Both the position numbers and the translations under genes were made by a program. From CAVYXK01 sp963772445 (GTDB lineage Bacteria; Pseudomonadota; Alphaproteobacteria; Acetobacterales; Acetobacteraceae), in NCBI GenBank assembly GCA_963772445.1, contig CAVYXK010000019.1:558001-622000 (forward strand): 64,000 nt of DNA. The letters run 5' to 3'. This document shows, piece after piece, positions 11,030 to 19,917 of the stretch (the stretch's first letter is position 1; every line of letters starts with the position of its first letter). The notes under the pieces are model-generated. The model did not search any database, was not told the origin of the DNA, and saw only the letters and a program-made list of their open reading frames with translations.

Positions 11030-12478
11030 GTGAAGCGCATGCGCAAAACCATGGATGGGCCGATCGCACTCGCGATGGCCATTCTGCTTTCAGTTGGAGC
11101 GACACTGACGACCGCGCTCCCGCTTGCTTCTCCCGTGGCGGCGGCCGGGATCACGGAGGCTGACCTGCCCAACCTGGTCGCCACTCTGCTGCCCAGCGTG
11201 GTCAACATTACCACGACACGCTATGAGGCCGTTCAGATCCCGCCAGGCCAGTCGGTCATGGCGCAGGTCGCCAAACCCGACAAAAGCATCTGGTATGGCA
11301 CCGGGTTCATCATCACCACTGACGGGTACGTCGTCACCAACAAGCATGTCGTGCATAACGGAATCAGCTTCACGGTCACCCTTAGCGACGGCGTTCAGCT
11401 TCCCGCCGATCTGATCGCCGAGTCTTGTTGCGCCGATGTCGCGGTGATCAAGATACGAGGCGACAGGCCGTTCCACCCGGTCAAGCTGGGCGACAGTGAC
11501 ACGTTGAGCCAGGGCGATTTCGTGATCGCGATCGGCAATCCGCTCGGCTTCCAAAGCACTGTGAGCACAGGCATCATCAGCGCCCTCAATCGCGATTTTC
11601 ACTTCACCGATTTCGACGATTACATCCAGACCGATGCTGCGATCAACGAGGGCAACTCTGGTGGCCCGATGTTCGACGCCAAGGGTGAGGTGGTCGGGAT
11701 CAACTCCGCACTGTACACAACCGCTACCAGTACAGGCAATATTGGTATCGGGCTGGCCATCCCGATCAACGACGCGAAGTTCATCGTGACGCATATGCGG
11801 GAGAACCAATCGGGCAAGATGAAGCCCGGCTATCTGGGCGCGCAAGTGCAGTCTCTCACGCCCGATCTGGCCGACGCCTATGGGCTTCCGGGTCCGTGGG
11901 GATCCATCGTCGTGGATGTAACGGATGGCAGCCCGGCCGCGCAGGCGGGCCTTCGCCCCGGCGACATCATCACCTCGTTCGGACCTAAGTTCGCGGCAGA
12001 CAGCCGTGCGCTGATGCGTGACGTCGTCGAGACCGTTCCGGGAACGACGGTGAATTTGGTCGTGGTACGCGGCGGGACAGAGCAGACAGTGCCCGTTACC
12101 CTGGTCGGACTGCCTGCTGGTCAATCGTACGGCACCTTCCTGGGCCAGCCTGGTGTACCCAAACCGGAACTGCCGCCGGAGGCAACGACGAACTTTGGTC
12201 TGGAAATGGCGGCGGTCACCCCGGAGCTTCGCGCTAAATACAAACTCAGTGAGCAGCAACAGGGTGTGGTGATCACCGGTGTTGCGATTGGCAGCACCGC
12301 TGCAAATGCCAAGATCGATGCGGGTTCGGTGATCATGCGGGTGCGCAACACGACGGTCGCTTCGCCCGAGGACGTGCAGAAAGTTGTGGATGATGAACGA
12401 GCGCAGAAGCATCCTTTCGTCCCGATGCTCATTTCGGAACCGTCGGGACGCCGCTGGGTGTCTCTACGGCTCGATTGA
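11030..12478 (+). CDS. Periplasmic HtrA/DegP-type serine protease, copy 1
   Basis: Secreted trypsin-like protease with a signal peptide (residues about 10-39, ending SPVAAA), a protease domain with triad H106 (TNKHVV), D136 (ADVAVI) and S210 (GNSGGP), and two PDZ-like domains beginning near PGYLGAQVQ and NFGLEMAAVT. The GTG at 11030 has GGAGG seven bases upstream; an ATG three codons later is the alternative. The likely role is periplasmic protein quality control. A paralogue with the same layout lies at 19918-21343, about 60-65% identical by eye. Confidence 0.9.
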   Translation: MKRMRKTMDGPIALAMAILLSVGATLTTALPLASPVAAAGITEADLPNLVATLLPSVVNITTTRYEAVQIPPGQSVMAQVAKPDKSIWYGTGFIITTDGYVVTNKHVVHNGISFTVTLSDGVQLPADLIAESCCADVAVIKIRGDRPFHPVKLGDSDTLSQGDFVIAIGNPLGFQSTVSTGIISALNRDFHFTDFDDYIQTDAAINEGNSGGPMFDAKGEVVGINSALYTTATSTGNIGIGLAIPINDAKFIVTHMRENQSGKMKPGYLGAQVQSLTPDLADAYGLPGPWGSIVVDVTDGSPAAQAGLRPGDIITSFGPKFAADSRALMRDVVETVPGTTVNLVVVRGGTEQTVPVTLVGLPAGQSYGTFLGQPGVPKPELPPEATTNFGLEMAAVTPELRAKYKLSEQQQGVVITGVAIGSTAANAKIDAGSVIMRVRNTTVASPEDVQKVVDDERAQKHPFVPMLISEPSGRRWVSLRLD

Positions 12479-12544
12479 GCAGTTGTTTGCGGTTGATGGG
12501 GGGACGATCGCAGTAGATTACGGAATTGAGGAGGTTCCATCGCT

Positions 12545-12898
12545 ATGCCGGCCGCGACGGTTCTGCGGCGACTTTTCCTGGTCGCCCTGTGCCTGCTTCT
12601 AAGCGCCTGCGCAGGCCATGGACCGACCACGTCGGCGTTCGACGGGGTGTATCAAGGCACTGGATACTCCTCGGCTCCAGGCTGCCCCACTGGCTTTACG
12701 GTCACGCCGATGAAGGTCGCTGGCGGCCATGTGGAGTTCGGCAGTGTGACTGGATGGGTCCAGCCGGATGGACATCTGGAGATGGTCTTTGGGCCGCAAA
12801 CGTTCTCCGGGCAATTCCAGGGGACGCGTTTCCAGGGCACGGTCCAGACCGCGCGGGGGCTGTGCTCGTATCAGTTGGAGATGAACCGGGTAAGCTAG
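12545..12898 (+). CDS. Small secreted lipoprotein, unknown function
   Basis: A 117-residue protein with a hydrophobic leader and lipobox LLSACAG at about residues 18-24. The mature part (FDGVYQGTGYSS, FGSVTGWVQPDGHLEMVFG, FSGQFQGTRFQGTVQT) is rich in G, T and aromatic residues and looks like a small beta-sandwich or barrel. GAGGAGG lies about 10 bases before the ATG. It follows the HtrA gene by 66 bases. I do not recognise the family. Confidence 0.65.
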   Translation: MPAATVLRRLFLVALCLLLSACAGHGPTTSAFDGVYQGTGYSSAPGCPTGFTVTPMKVAGGHVEFGSVTGWVQPDGHLEMVFGPQTFSGQFQGTRFQGTVQTARGLCSYQLEMNRVS

Positions 12899-13083
12899 GG
12901 ACAGGCTGAGTGGATTATGGTCAGACTAATTTTGCGAACCTTTCAAATTCGACCCAACGGCGGCGACCAACGCCGTGGGTGGGGAGTATGTTTTCCGTTT
13001 TCGCATTGGGCCTCAACGTTCGGGGCGAGTATCCGACGACTGGCGCCGGAGCAGGCGTCCCAAGGGGGAATGAGGAACCAACG

Positions 13084-13635
13084 ATGATTGGACGCAAAAT
13101 CGGTGGTGCGATGGCGCTACTGCTTCTGGCTGGCTTAGTCGCCGGGTGCGTGCCGGCCCAACAGTACGACGCGCTGGAAAACGACTACAATCAATTAAAT
13201 CAGCGGCTGTCGGGCGAAATCAGTCAGCAGCAAGTTCACATCACCCGCCTGCAGGGAGCGATCAAGGTAGCCGTGAACAGTGAGCTGCTATTCCCCTCGG
13301 GCGGCTGGCAGATGCCGCCCCAAGCGGCGCAGACGATCGCCAAAATGGCCCCAATCCTGGCCCCATTGCAGCAGACAAAGCTGCTGGTGAGCGGCTACAC
13401 CGATAGCACGCCGATCGGGCCGGAGCTGCAGGCGCAGGGGGTTACCAGCAACCAGCAACTCTCGCTCATGCGGGCGCAGACAGTCGCCAATTACCTGATC
13501 TCGCAGGGCGTTAAACCGAACCTGGTCTCGGCTCAGGGATTTGGGGAGGCAGACCCGGTGGCGTCCAACGACACGGCCGCTGGGCGGGCGCAGAATCGTC
13601 GGGTGGAGATCACCCTAGCGGGCTCCGGGACCTGA
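13084..13635 (+). CDS. OmpA-like peptidoglycan-binding lipoprotein, copy 2
   Basis: A 183-residue lipoprotein (lipobox VAGC near residue 20) with a short helical linker (YDALENDYNQLNQRLSGEIS) and OmpA C-terminal domain (GYTDSTPIGPEL, SLMRAQTVANYLISQGV, GRAQNRRVEITL). The ATG at 13084 is chosen because GAGGA and a lipoprotein leader follow logically; upstream in-frame codons lack these. It is closer to the copy at 43192 than to the copy at 10268, judging by shared stretches such as QRLSGEIS and HITRLQGAIKVAVNSELLF. Confidence 0.85.
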   Translation: MIGRKIGGAMALLLLAGLVAGCVPAQQYDALENDYNQLNQRLSGEISQQQVHITRLQGAIKVAVNSELLFPSGGWQMPPQAAQTIAKMAPILAPLQQTKLLVSGYTDSTPIGPELQAQGVTSNQQLSLMRAQTVANYLISQGVKPNLVSAQGFGEADPVASNDTAAGRAQNRRVEITLAGSGT

Positions 13636-13887
13636 GAGCCCTCCCGTGTAGTTGTCACGACGGCGTATGTGCCGAAGTCCGCATGGTGGCATAGCGGCAC
13701 CGTTCGGTCGCGTTGGGTCCGTGTCCGGCCTGGGCGTCGGCACTCTCGCTCTGCCTGATGCTGAAACTGCATAGATCGGCGTCGAATAATTGGTTAGACT
13801 GGACCAGGCACTGGTTCGGTCACCAGCCGTCCCGGTAGTTAGAGCGAAACAACACCGTGTTTGTCGATTCGACCAGGGGAGCGATTG

Positions 13888-14769
13888 ATGTGCAATCGAG
13901 CCGTTACCGTGACAGCACTCGCCTTGCTGCTGGTGGCTGGGGCGTGGTCAGGGGCTCGCGCCCAGCAGCCTGTGAGTGCGGGCCAGGCCTCCCCTACGAC
14001 TGGCTGGCAATTCAATTTCGCGCCCTATCTCTGGTTCCCCACCGTCAACGTGTCGCTGAACTACAATCTGCCGCCAGCGCTTGGCGGCAGATTGCCGACC
14101 GATGTGTCAGTCGGACCCGGCGATGTATTTTCCCACATCGATTTTGGCGCGATGTTTTCGGCAGACCTCCGGCATGGCCCATTCTCGCTGTTGACCGACT
14201 TTATGGGCGCTCGATTTAGTGCCACCAGCGGCAACGTGAACATCAAGTCGGTCGACTTCTTCGGTCTGCCATCTATTCCGATCTCGCGTACCCTGGAAAC
14301 CAGCACAGGCACCACGCTCAGGATGGAAATCTGGACTCTCGCCGGCGGCTACACCGTGCTGCAGGGCGACTGGGGTAACCTTGATATCATCGCCGGGTTT
14401 CGCCTTCTTGCGGTGAACGCCAGCACAGATTACAGCTTGGCGCTCACATTGGTTGGCCCGCGCGGCAACGGTGCAACCTTCGGCGGCACCGGGGATGTCT
14501 CCGCGAGCCGAGACATATGGAACGGCATTGGCGGCATCCGCGGCCGGATCCGTATTCCCCAAAGTCGGTTTTTCATTCCCTATTACTTCGACATCGGCGG
14601 GGGTGGCTCGCAGCCCACCTGGCAGATCGCGAGCGGCCTGGGATATCAGTTTCGCTGGGGGGCTTTGTCAACCACCTACCGCTATCTGGTGTTCGAGCAG
14701 GGTGGCAATGCGGACGTGCAGCGTGTGGCGCTACGCGGGCCGATCCTGATGGTGAACTTTACCTTCTAG
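13888..14769 (+). CDS. Outer-membrane beta-barrel protein, unknown
   Basis: A 293-residue secreted protein with a signal peptide ending near ARAQ and alternating amphipathic strands (WQFNFAPYLWFP, FSLLTDFMGARF, WQIASGLGYQFRW). It ends in phenylalanine (MVNFTF), the usual BAM recognition signal for an outer-membrane barrel. The ATG at 13888 follows GGGGAG. Nothing in the sequence identifies the substrate, so porin, adhesin or structural barrel are all possible. It sits in a block of envelope genes. Confidence 0.75.
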   Translation: MCNRAVTVTALALLLVAGAWSGARAQQPVSAGQASPTTGWQFNFAPYLWFPTVNVSLNYNLPPALGGRLPTDVSVGPGDVFSHIDFGAMFSADLRHGPFSLLTDFMGARFSATSGNVNIKSVDFFGLPSIPISRTLETSTGTTLRMEIWTLAGGYTVLQGDWGNLDIIAGFRLLAVNASTDYSLALTLVGPRGNGATFGGTGDVSASRDIWNGIGGIRGRIRIPQSRFFIPYYFDIGGGGSQPTWQIASGLGYQFRWGALSTTYRYLVFEQGGNADVQRVALRGPILMVNFTF

Positions 14770-14965
14770 GGCGGTGTCTCCTACGGCCCGACGTGGTAGG
14801 CACCGCAGCAAGCGAGTGATAGCGCGGTGCCGTCATCCCACTGCCCCGCTGCGGACATCACGGTGATGTGCGTCTGCGTCAACAAACACGTGCGCGACCC
14901 CACTCCGCAGCAGCGAGGCTCCGCGGCCCCCCCAAAGCTTCGGTCCAAACGCCGGAGCTGTGCGA

Positions 14966-15721
14966 TCAGTTTGCCCGATAGCCAGCGCGGTTTGCCGAGG
15001 ATGTCGACGACTGAGCCGCGGCGACGGATCGGCCGCGCGTGTCCGCGGCGAGTATCTTCAGCAGCTCGAGCATCTTGCGGTGCGCCTTGGTGCGCGGATC
15101 CCCGAGCTCGTCGATCGAATGCCGCTCAGTAATGCGGCTGAGTTGCACCAGGGTCCTGATCCGCTCGCGGCGGCTCAGCTTGTACTTGCTGCTTCGGTGC
15201 TTGAAGAACAGCTTGGCAAGCATTCCGTATCCAAACAACCGGTTCAGCTCAGTCCCGGTGGTGTAGAGAAAGAACAGGACGAAGATCCAAAGCTGTATGA
15301 ACACGAAGCGGCGCCAGGAGAACTGCTCGTAAAGGAAGGGGAAGAACCCGATCAGGCGGCCCGTATTGATCATGTAGTGGATGTACGCCTCGATCAAACG
15401 GGCGATGAAAACGAACACCGTGTAAACGCATGTCTTGAACAGGATCGGCTGGATCAGTGGCGCCGGCTCGAAGCGGCGGAGAAAGGGCATCGTGTCGGCG
15501 ACCAGCACGGCCTTGCCGACGATGAGTGCCGCGGTCGTGGCGACCATGAAGCTCCCAAACCGTTCAAGATATTGGCTCAGGATCAGGTTCATCGAGAAGA
15601 CGATGAGATTGAAGCCGATGGCAAAGAACACCATCGCCGGAAGCGCGTGCATGAATTCTTCCGCGATGAATTCCCATACCTTGCGTAACCGGCCTTCGGT
15701 CCGCGCAATCGCCTGTTCCAT
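14966..15721 (-). CDS. Conserved membrane protein, four to five TM segments
   Basis: A 251-residue protein. Hydrophobic segments are ALPAMVFFAIGFNLIVFSM, FGSFMVATTAALIVGKAVLV, LIQPILFKTCVYTVFVFIA and FVFIQLWIFVLFFLYTTG, followed by a charged cytoplasmic tail with several RR and KAHRK clusters. I do not recognise a functional family. It faces the formylglycine-generating enzyme gene across a 331-base divergent region. Confidence 0.65.
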   Translation of the reverse strand: MEQAIARTEGRLRKVWEFIAEEFMHALPAMVFFAIGFNLIVFSMNLILSQYLERFGSFMVATTAALIVGKAVLVADTMPFLRRFEPAPLIQPILFKTCVYTVFVFIARLIEAYIHYMINTGRLIGFFPFLYEQFSWRRFVFIQLWIFVLFFLYTTGTELNRLFGYGMLAKLFFKHRSSKYKLSRRERIRTLVQLSRITERHSIDELGDPRTKAHRKMLELLKILAADTRGRSVAAAQSSTSSANRAGYRAN

Positions 15722-16052
15722 CTGGCTGGTTTCCCTTTAGCCGAGATTTCCCAGATCAGCGCCAGTTTGGCGCCCCCTGCGGACAAAGGGTAGCCTCTCA
15801 CCAGCCCGACCGCAACAGGTTTGGCGGCTGGACTCTGGCCACTGCTCGCAGGTGGGGCCACGGTTTCAGCTACGATCGCCCGAATGTCGATTTGCGGCTT
15901 GGCATGTGGCGTCGAAGTTGTAATGTGACCATCCCCTTCTGAGCTGAGATGCCGAATATGCATAGGCGACCTTGCTGGCTGGGCACACCATTGATCAGCC
16001 TCGGGCTCGTTGTCCGGCGAATTGGTGATCCAATGCTGAGGGGGATATCGAA
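15722..16052. promoter_or_regulatory. Divergent promoter region, no gene seen
   Basis: 331 bases between the minus-strand membrane protein and the plus-strand sulfatase-maturation operon. Both promoters must lie here, but I cannot assign a -35/-10 pair with confidence. GGGGGATAT just before 16053 serves as the ribosome-binding site of the next gene. Confidence 0.4.
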
Positions 16053-17021
16053 ATGAGTTCTCCAGCGGCTCGGCGACAACCGGCTGACGAAAGGCCAGCG
16101 TCCTCAGATATGGTCCGCATCCCGGGCGGCACGTTCCGCATGGGATCGGACCGGCATTACCCGGAAGAAGCGCCCGTTCATAGCGTGACAGTCAGCTCAT
16201 TCTGGATCGACCGCACGCCGGTCAGGAACCGCCAGTTCCGCCAGTTTGTCGAGGCGACCGGCTATGTCACGATGGCCGAGATTGCGCCGGACCCGAAGGA
16301 CTATCCGGGCGCACTGCCGCACATGTTGAAGCCGGGCTCACTCGTCTTCACCCCACCCCGGCACCCCGTTGACCTTCGCGACTGGTCGCAATGGTGGCGG
16401 TTCGAATTCGGCGCCAACTGGCGCCGCCCGAATGGTCGGGGCCGATCGAACCAGGGACTCGACGACCACCCGGTCGTGCATGTTGCGTATAGAGATGCCG
16501 AAGCCTATGCGGCCTGGGCCGGCAAGGACTTGCCGACCGAAGCCGAGTGGGAATACGCCGCGCGCGGCGGACTCGACGGGGCCGAATTCACCTGGGGCGA
16601 GGAACTGACGCCAGGTGGCCGTCACATGGCGAATACCTGGCAGGGCGCCTTTCCACACGAAAACCTCGCCACGGACGGCTACACACGAACCTCGCCGGTC
16701 CGGGCGTTTCCACCCAACGGGTATGGTCTCTTCGACATGATCGGCAATGTGTGGGAGTGGACCACGGATTGGTTCTCGACCCGACACACCGCCGATGCGC
16801 CCAAGGCTTGCTGCATCCCGGAGAATCCCCGAGGTGGGCGTGAGGCCGAAAGTTATGACCAATGCGACTCGTCGGCGCGAATTCCTCGCAAAGTCGTGAA
16901 GGGCGGTTCGCATCTCTGCGCACCGAACTACTGCCGCCGTTACCGCCCTGCCGCACGCCACGCCCAGCCGATCGATACCGGCATGAGTCATGTCGGCTTC
17001 CGATGCGTCGTCAGAACTTGA
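16053..17021 (+). CDS. Formylglycine-generating enzyme (sulfatase-activating)
   Basis: A 322-residue SUMF1-family protein (FGE-sulfatase domain). The opening MVRIPGGTFRMGSDRHYPEEAPVH, the LPTEAEWEYAARGG and MIGNVWEWTTDWF blocks and the end HVGFRCV are family hallmarks. The paired cysteines C289 and C294 in HLCAPNYCRRYRP match the copper-binding pair of true FGE and are absent from most EgtB/PvdO relatives, so oxidation of a sulfatase cysteine to formylglycine is likely. No signal peptide is seen. A Cys-type sulfatase lies three genes downstream in the same direction. Confidence 0.88.
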   Translation: MSSPAARRQPADERPASSDMVRIPGGTFRMGSDRHYPEEAPVHSVTVSSFWIDRTPVRNRQFRQFVEATGYVTMAEIAPDPKDYPGALPHMLKPGSLVFTPPRHPVDLRDWSQWWRFEFGANWRRPNGRGRSNQGLDDHPVVHVAYRDAEAYAAWAGKDLPTEAEWEYAARGGLDGAEFTWGEELTPGGRHMANTWQGAFPHENLATDGYTRTSPVRAFPPNGYGLFDMIGNVWEWTTDWFSTRHTADAPKACCIPENPRGGREAESYDQCDSSARIPRKVVKGGSHLCAPNYCRRYRPAARHAQPIDTGMSHVGFRCVVRT

Positions 17022-17053
17022 CCAGGCAGCGTCGGGTAGGCGGGAGCAGCGCG

Positions 17054-17560
17054 ATGACCGATGCCCATCCGCAGGAACTAGGTCTGCTCGCCAGGGTGGT
17101 CGTCGCGATCGGCATCCTGTTGTTCGTCACCGGCGTCATGTGGCACGGCGTTACAGTGGGGACCTTCCCGCGTATCTGGGACGGATTGGTCGGGCGGCTG
17201 GGCGCCCCGATGAAGTTTCGCTTCATTTTGCAGCCGTCGATGGCGGCGATCGTCGCGATCCATGACGGTCTCAAGGACGCGAGGGCTGGCCGCTCTCCTT
17301 ATCTATGGACGATACTGGAGAGGCCGAAAAAGCGCGTTGAGCGGCTGCGCGAAGGGTTGAACGCGACGGCCAGGATCATCCTCCTCGCGCTCGTGATGGA
17401 CGTGATCTATCAGCTACTCGTGCTCAACACGTTCTATCCGAACGAGGCGCTCATCGTCGCGTTGCTGTTTGCGTTTGTTCCGTATTTGATCATTCGGGGC
17501 GTGGCCCTGCGCGTCGCGCGACGGCTGCACAGTGGCGCGTCCCCGCACCAAATCCCCTGA
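17054..17560 (+). CDS. Small membrane protein of the sulfatase operon
   Basis: A 168-residue protein with an N-terminal TM segment (VVVAIGILLFVTGVMWHGV) and two near the C-terminus (ILLALVMDVIYQLLVL, LIVALLFAFVPYLIIRG), with a basic tail (ALRVARRLH). It starts 32 bases after the FGE gene and 38 bases before the next, so it is probably co-transcribed. I do not recognise the family; its position suggests a role linked to the sulfatase or to the envelope. Confidence 0.65.
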   Translation: MTDAHPQELGLLARVVVAIGILLFVTGVMWHGVTVGTFPRIWDGLVGRLGAPMKFRFILQPSMAAIVAIHDGLKDARAGRSPYLWTILERPKKRVERLREGLNATARIILLALVMDVIYQLLVLNTFYPNEALIVALLFAFVPYLIIRGVALRVARRLHSGASPHQIP

Positions 17561-17598
17561 GTACGCTCAGATGAATTGTCAGCTAAAAGGCACCAGGC

Positions 17599-18042
17599 AT
17601 GGCAGATCAACGCGCCGCCCCGAGCGTGGAGAGGTTCGAAGTCAGGGTCACGGCGGACAGCCACTTTGGCTGGATCCGCACCCGACTCAGCCTCGAACGC
17701 ACGATGATGTCGTGGCTGCGCACCGCCACCGCGCTGATCGGCTTCGGCTTCGCGATCGTGCAGTACTTCAACCATCTGCAACAGCTGCCGGGCGCTCGCC
17801 CCGCCTATTTTCCAACCGCGCCGGAGTATCTAGGGCTCGCGCTGATTGCATGCGGCGTCCTGGCGCTGGTTGTCTCGCTGTGGCAGTACCAATGGACGGT
17901 TCGTTACCTGTGGGGCGCGTCGTTCGCGCCAATTGCGGGGTTGACAAAGGAGGGAGGGCAGTCGCCGGTTATTGCGATCGCTATCCTCCTCATCTTCATC
18001 GGCCTGTTCGCCTTCTTCGCCGTGCTATTTCGCCTTGCCTAG
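17599..18042 (+). CDS. YidH/DUF202-family inner-membrane protein
   Basis: A 147-residue protein with the DUF202 signature ERTMMSWLRTATALIGFGFAI near residues 33-53, followed by two further TM helices (LGLALIACGVLALVVSL and VIAIAILLIFIGLFAFFAV). The family function is unknown. AAAGG precedes the ATG. It lies between the small membrane protein and the sulfatase gene. Confidence 0.8.
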   Translation: MADQRAAPSVERFEVRVTADSHFGWIRTRLSLERTMMSWLRTATALIGFGFAIVQYFNHLQQLPGARPAYFPTAPEYLGLALIACGVLALVVSLWQYQWTVRYLWGASFAPIAGLTKEGGQSPVIAIAILLIFIGLFAFFAVLFRLA

Positions 18043-18105
18043 CTGTACAGGTGGGCAGGCGGCGAAGTCGTTCTGAAACTACCAAGCGTGTCAAAGGAGA
18101 TCGAG

Positions 18106-19587
18106 ATGGCAAAAACGGATAAGCCCAACATCCTCATTCTGTGGGGCGACGACATCGGGATATGGAACATCAGCCGCTTCAGCCTCGGCATGATGGGGTA
18201 CCGCACGCCCAACATCGACCGCATCGCGAACGAAGGGGTCACCTTCACCGACTACTATTCCCAGCAGAGCTGCACCGCCGGCCGCGCGTGCTTCATCACC
18301 GGCCAGAGCCCGATCCGCACGGGTCTGACCAAGGTCGGCATGCCCGGCGCCACCGTCGGCCTGCAGAAGGAAGACCCGACCATCGCCGAACTCCTCAAGC
18401 CGCTGGGCTATGCCACCGGCCAGTTCGGCAAGAACCATCTGGGCGACCGCGACGAATTCCTGCCGACCGTGCACGGGTTCGACGAATTCTTCGGCAATCT
18501 CTATCATCTGAACGCGGAGGAAGAGCCCGAACTGCCCGACTATCCCAAGAACCCGGCGTTCAAGAAGCAGTTCGGTCCCCGGGGCGTGCTCCACTGCCTG
18601 TCCGACGGCAAGGGCGGTCAGACGATCGAGGACACGGGTCCTCTAACCAAGAAGCGCATGGAAACCATTGACGAGGAGATCACTGATCGCGCCATGGCGT
18701 GGATGGAGAAACAGGCCAAAGCGGGGAAGCCGTTCTTCCTCTGGTACAATTCCACGGCCATGCACTTCCGGACCCACGTCGCCGAAAAGAATCTCGGCAA
18801 GAGCGGGCAGGACCCCTACAGCGATCGCATGGTCGTCCACGACGAGCAGATCGGCCAGATGCTCAACAAGCTTGATGAGCTGGGCATCGCCGACAACACC
18901 ATCGTCATGTACTCCACCGACAATGGGCCGGAGAACGACACCTGGCCGGACGGCGCCAACAGCCCGTTCCGTGGGCAGAAGAATTCTGGCTGGGAAGGCG
19001 GCTGGCGCGTGCCCTGCTTCATGCGCTGGCCGGGCAAGATCAAGGCCGGCTCGGTGCTGAATGGCATCGTTTCGCACATCGACATGTTTCCGACGTTGCT
19101 GGCCGCCGCAGGCAACCCCGACGTCACCCAGCAGCTCCTCAACGGCTGCACGGTCGACGGCAAGCGCTTCCACGTCCATCTCGACGGCTACAATCAGGTC
19201 CCATACCTCACCGGGCAGGTGGGGGAGAGCCCGAGAAACGCCATCGTATACTTCAGCGATGACGGCGAGCTTATCGCGGTGCGGGTTGGCGACTGGAAGT
19301 TCCATCTGGCGGTACAACGCGCCGATCAGATGCGACAGTGGGCCGAGCCGTTCGTGAAGCTTCGGGTGCCGTATATCATGAGCATGCGTCGCGATCCGTT
19401 CGAACGGGCCGAATTCAATTCCAACACCTATTGGGACTGGATGGTCGATCACGTGCCCCAGATGTACGAGATGCAGGCGGTGATCGCGGCGCAGATCGCG
19501 AACTTCGTGAAGTTCCCGCCGCGGCAGAGACCTGCCTCGTTCAACCTGGACGCGGTGCTGGCGCAGGTGTCGCAGCCTCACGCCTAG
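18106..19587 (+). CDS. Cys-type sulfatase (arylsulfatase family)
   Basis: A 493-residue alkaline-phosphatase-superfamily sulfatase. Metal-binding N-terminal motif NILILWGDDIG is followed by the modification site C56-T-A-G-R60, a CxAxR variant of the canonical CxPxR. Downstream are FGKNHLGD, MYSTDNGPEND and GWEGGWRVPCFMRWPG. The ATG at 18106 has AAAGGAG at ideal spacing. No signal peptide is visible, so it is predicted cytoplasmic, where the nearby FGE could modify it. The substrate is unknown. Confidence 0.92.
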   Translation: MAKTDKPNILILWGDDIGIWNISRFSLGMMGYRTPNIDRIANEGVTFTDYYSQQSCTAGRACFITGQSPIRTGLTKVGMPGATVGLQKEDPTIAELLKPLGYATGQFGKNHLGDRDEFLPTVHGFDEFFGNLYHLNAEEEPELPDYPKNPAFKKQFGPRGVLHCLSDGKGGQTIEDTGPLTKKRMETIDEEITDRAMAWMEKQAKAGKPFFLWYNSTAMHFRTHVAEKNLGKSGQDPYSDRMVVHDEQIGQMLNKLDELGIADNTIVMYSTDNGPENDTWPDGANSPFRGQKNSGWEGGWRVPCFMRWPGKIKAGSVLNGIVSHIDMFPTLLAAAGNPDVTQQLLNGCTVDGKRFHVHLDGYNQVPYLTGQVGESPRNAIVYFSDDGELIAVRVGDWKFHLAVQRADQMRQWAEPFVKLRVPYIMSMRRDPFERAEFNSNTYWDWMVDHVPQMYEMQAVIAAQIANFVKFPPRQRPASFNLDAVLAQVSQPHA

Positions 19588-19657
19588 GCCGCGACGTCTC
19601 CGACGCCTGAAGCAAGGGCGCACGCCCGGCGCGCGTTCTCGCGCCTCTAGTCTAACC

Positions 19658-19690
19658 GGCCCATGCATGGGACTCTCCCATGCATGGGCC
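19658..19690. terminator. Bidirectional terminator between convergent genes
   Basis: A perfect 15-base inverted repeat with a three-base CTC loop. Each arm itself contains the 12-base palindrome CCCATGCATGGG. It is followed on the plus strand by TCTTT and lies 70 bases after the sulfatase stop and about 230 bases after the convergent HtrA stop. The position fits a shared terminator, although the T-run is weak; a protein-binding palindrome is the alternative. Confidence 0.6.
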
Positions 19691-19917
19691 TCTTTCTAGC
19701 GGCTAGTCTAGAGTTCCTCCAGCAATGATGAACGGGCCGGGGCCGGCCCCCATCACGACCAACGGCCCCGGCGAGTAGCTGCCTGTCCCTCTCGACGGGG
19801 GAGTTCGGCTCCTGGGTCCGCCTACAGGACGGAGTACCGGCTATCGCTGCCCAGCATGGTGATCGGGTAGACGACGCAACCAACACGACCATCCACCCAT
19901 CAACTGCGATCGGGTGC

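Noticed and set aside
12910..13083. N-terminal extension of the second OmpA-like lipoprotein
   Set aside because: It would bury the lipoprotein leader; the ATG at 13084 has its own ribosome-binding site.
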